64,000 nt of DNA from Stenotrophomonas koreensis (GTDB lineage Bacteria; Pseudomonadota; Gammaproteobacteria; Xanthomonadales; Xanthomonadaceae), in contig NZ_LDJH01000006.1 of assembly GCF_001431525.1 (NCBI RefSeq), positions 62,001 through 126,000 of the forward strand. Direction: 5' to 3'. How positions within the stretch are numbered: the stretch's first letter is position 1; the number at the start of each line of letters is the position of its first letter. The notes under the pieces were generated by a model that made no database searches, was not told the origin of the DNA, and saw nothing but the letters and a program-made list of their open reading frames with translations. Below are positions 63,505 through 64,000 of this stretch, piece after piece. Position numbers and translations under genes: made by a program.

Positions 63505-64000
63505 TCAGGCCATCGAGCGGACCGGGTTGGCCTGGGCCTCCTGCTGCTGGCCCAGCCCGTGCTGCTGTAACTGCGACTGCGATGGATTCTGGGACTGCGC
63601 CAGCAGCTGTGCGCTGCTGTGTTCCAGCGGGGTGTGCATCGCGGTGGTGGTTTCCACCGCCACCCGCAGGTGGGCAGGATCGTGCGGGTTGCCCTGCACG
63701 GCAAAGGTACGGCTGGCGTCGTTGCTGAGCAGCACCGTATCGATGCGCTGGCCACCGGCGGCATGCATCTGCGTGGCCAGGCTGCCGGCCAGCTGGTCGC
63801 TCATCACATCGGAGCTGCGGCCGATCCTTGCATCCTGCGCCTGCACCCCGCGTTGGGCCTGGAAAAACAGGCTGCTGCCGGGGTGGGCCGGGTCGCTCAT
63901 CAGCAGGCTGGTCTGGTTCTCGGCAGGGGCTGGCTGGCGCAGGCCGGCACCGGGGGCGACCGGGCCGCGCAGGCTGTCGATGGTATCGAGTACCCGGCCC
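63505..64000 (-). CDS. C-terminal XVIPCD domain of a probable type IV secretion effector (partial)
   Basis: The frame is open from 64000 to the stop at 63505, giving at least 165 residues of the C-terminus of a larger protein whose start is outside the window. The stretch LLMSDPAHPGSSLFFQAQ, the GRSSDVMSDQLAGSL segment, RIDTVLLSNDASRTFAVQGNPHDPAHLRVAVET and the TPLEHSSAQLL segment match the XVIPCD, the C-terminal signal that recruits antibacterial effectors to the VirD4 protein of the Xanthomonadales type IV secretion system. The Gln-rich tail after it is also usual. The toxic domain upstream and the immunity lipoprotein gene are not visible. An internal ATG at 63900 is not the real start. 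Confidence 0.85.
   Translation of the reverse strand, partial: GRVLDTIDSLRGPVAPGAGLRQPAPAENQTSLLMSDPAHPGSSLFFQAQRGVQAQDARIGRSSDVMSDQLAGSLATQMHAAGGQRIDTVLLSNDASRTFAVQGNPHDPAHLRVAVETTTAMHTPLEHSSAQLLAQSQNPSQSQLQQHGLGQQQEAQANPVRSMA

Overview
The window is GC-rich, densely coded DNA from a chromosome of the Xanthomonadaceae (Gammaproteobacteria), most like Stenotrophomonas or a close relative such as Pseudoxanthomonas. The evidence is the set of protein families (an rpoE-rseA-mucD cluster, a Xanthomonadales-type T4SS effector tail, a catalase-ankyrin pair, the REC-Hpt protein beside recO), the GC-rich third codon positions, and -10 hexamers of the TACAAT/GACAAT type followed by G. I see no rRNA, tRNA, CRISPR array, insertion sequence or prophage. 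Most of the window is ordinary chromosome, with some lineage-specific secreted proteins.

Layout. 1-8.2 kb: the 5' part of mutS, a BetT-type choline/betaine transporter with an outer-membrane porin-like gene, then a DesT/FabR repressor divergent from a two-gene acyl-CoA desaturase operon (reductase plus desaturase). 8.3-11.9 kb: a frameshifted chemoreceptor and a globin-coupled diguanylate cyclase (DosC type). 12-14.1 kb: a FadB/FadJ-like fatty-acid oxidation enzyme. 14.3-17.4 kb: the envelope-stress operon rpoE-rseA-mucD behind a recognisable sigma-E promoter. 17.5-22.9 kb: the conserved block lepA-lepB-DUF4845-rnc-era-recO. 22.9-29.1 kb: a REC-Hpt phosphotransfer protein, rlmD, a CYTH protein, a FrnE-like DsbA, nagZ, hpt, methylthioinosine phosphorylase and a cold-shock protein.

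29.2-33.1 kb: an FAD monooxygenase, three consecutive small Ala-rich lipoproteins (one built of 11-residue repeats) and a thiolase. 33.2-41.9 kb: a subtilisin autotransporter with a lipobox, a leucine-dehydrogenase-family enzyme, a PlsC acyltransferase, a secreted PA-domain zinc protease coupled to a small secreted protein, and an M14 carboxypeptidase-like protein. 42-46.2 kb: SstT, the divergent pair argP/argO and a DUF1615 lipoprotein. 46.2-51.5 kb: a GAF-GGDEF gene damaged by an internal deletion, a PhaZ7-like secreted PHB depolymerase, two lipoproteins and a DUF885 peptidase. 51.7-59.1 kb: an M13 peptidase, an MFS transporter, an HDOD gene interrupted in a C8 run, a ClsC-like phospholipase-D enzyme and azlCD. 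59.1-64 kb: a pseudouridine-synthase-like protein without the catalytic Asp, a YgjP-like metalloprotein, a DUF2058 protein, a periplasmic catalase with its ankyrin partner and, at the right edge, the C-terminal XVIPCD domain of a probable type IV secretion antibacterial effector.

How the genes work together. Envelope maintenance and secretion are over-represented: sigma-E control, signal peptidase, MucD, many lipoproteins, and at least six exported peptidases or hydrolases. Three signalling genes (chemoreceptor, GAF-GGDEF, HDOD) are broken in this sequence. Two of those breaks are one surplus C in a C run, so a base-call error must be excluded before any biology is inferred. The most attractive leads are the T4SS effector tail at 63.5-64 kb, the DesT-type operator with an apparently leaderless desaturase transcript, the lipoprotein trio, the coupled secreted-protein/protease pair and the possibly phase-variable HDOD gene.
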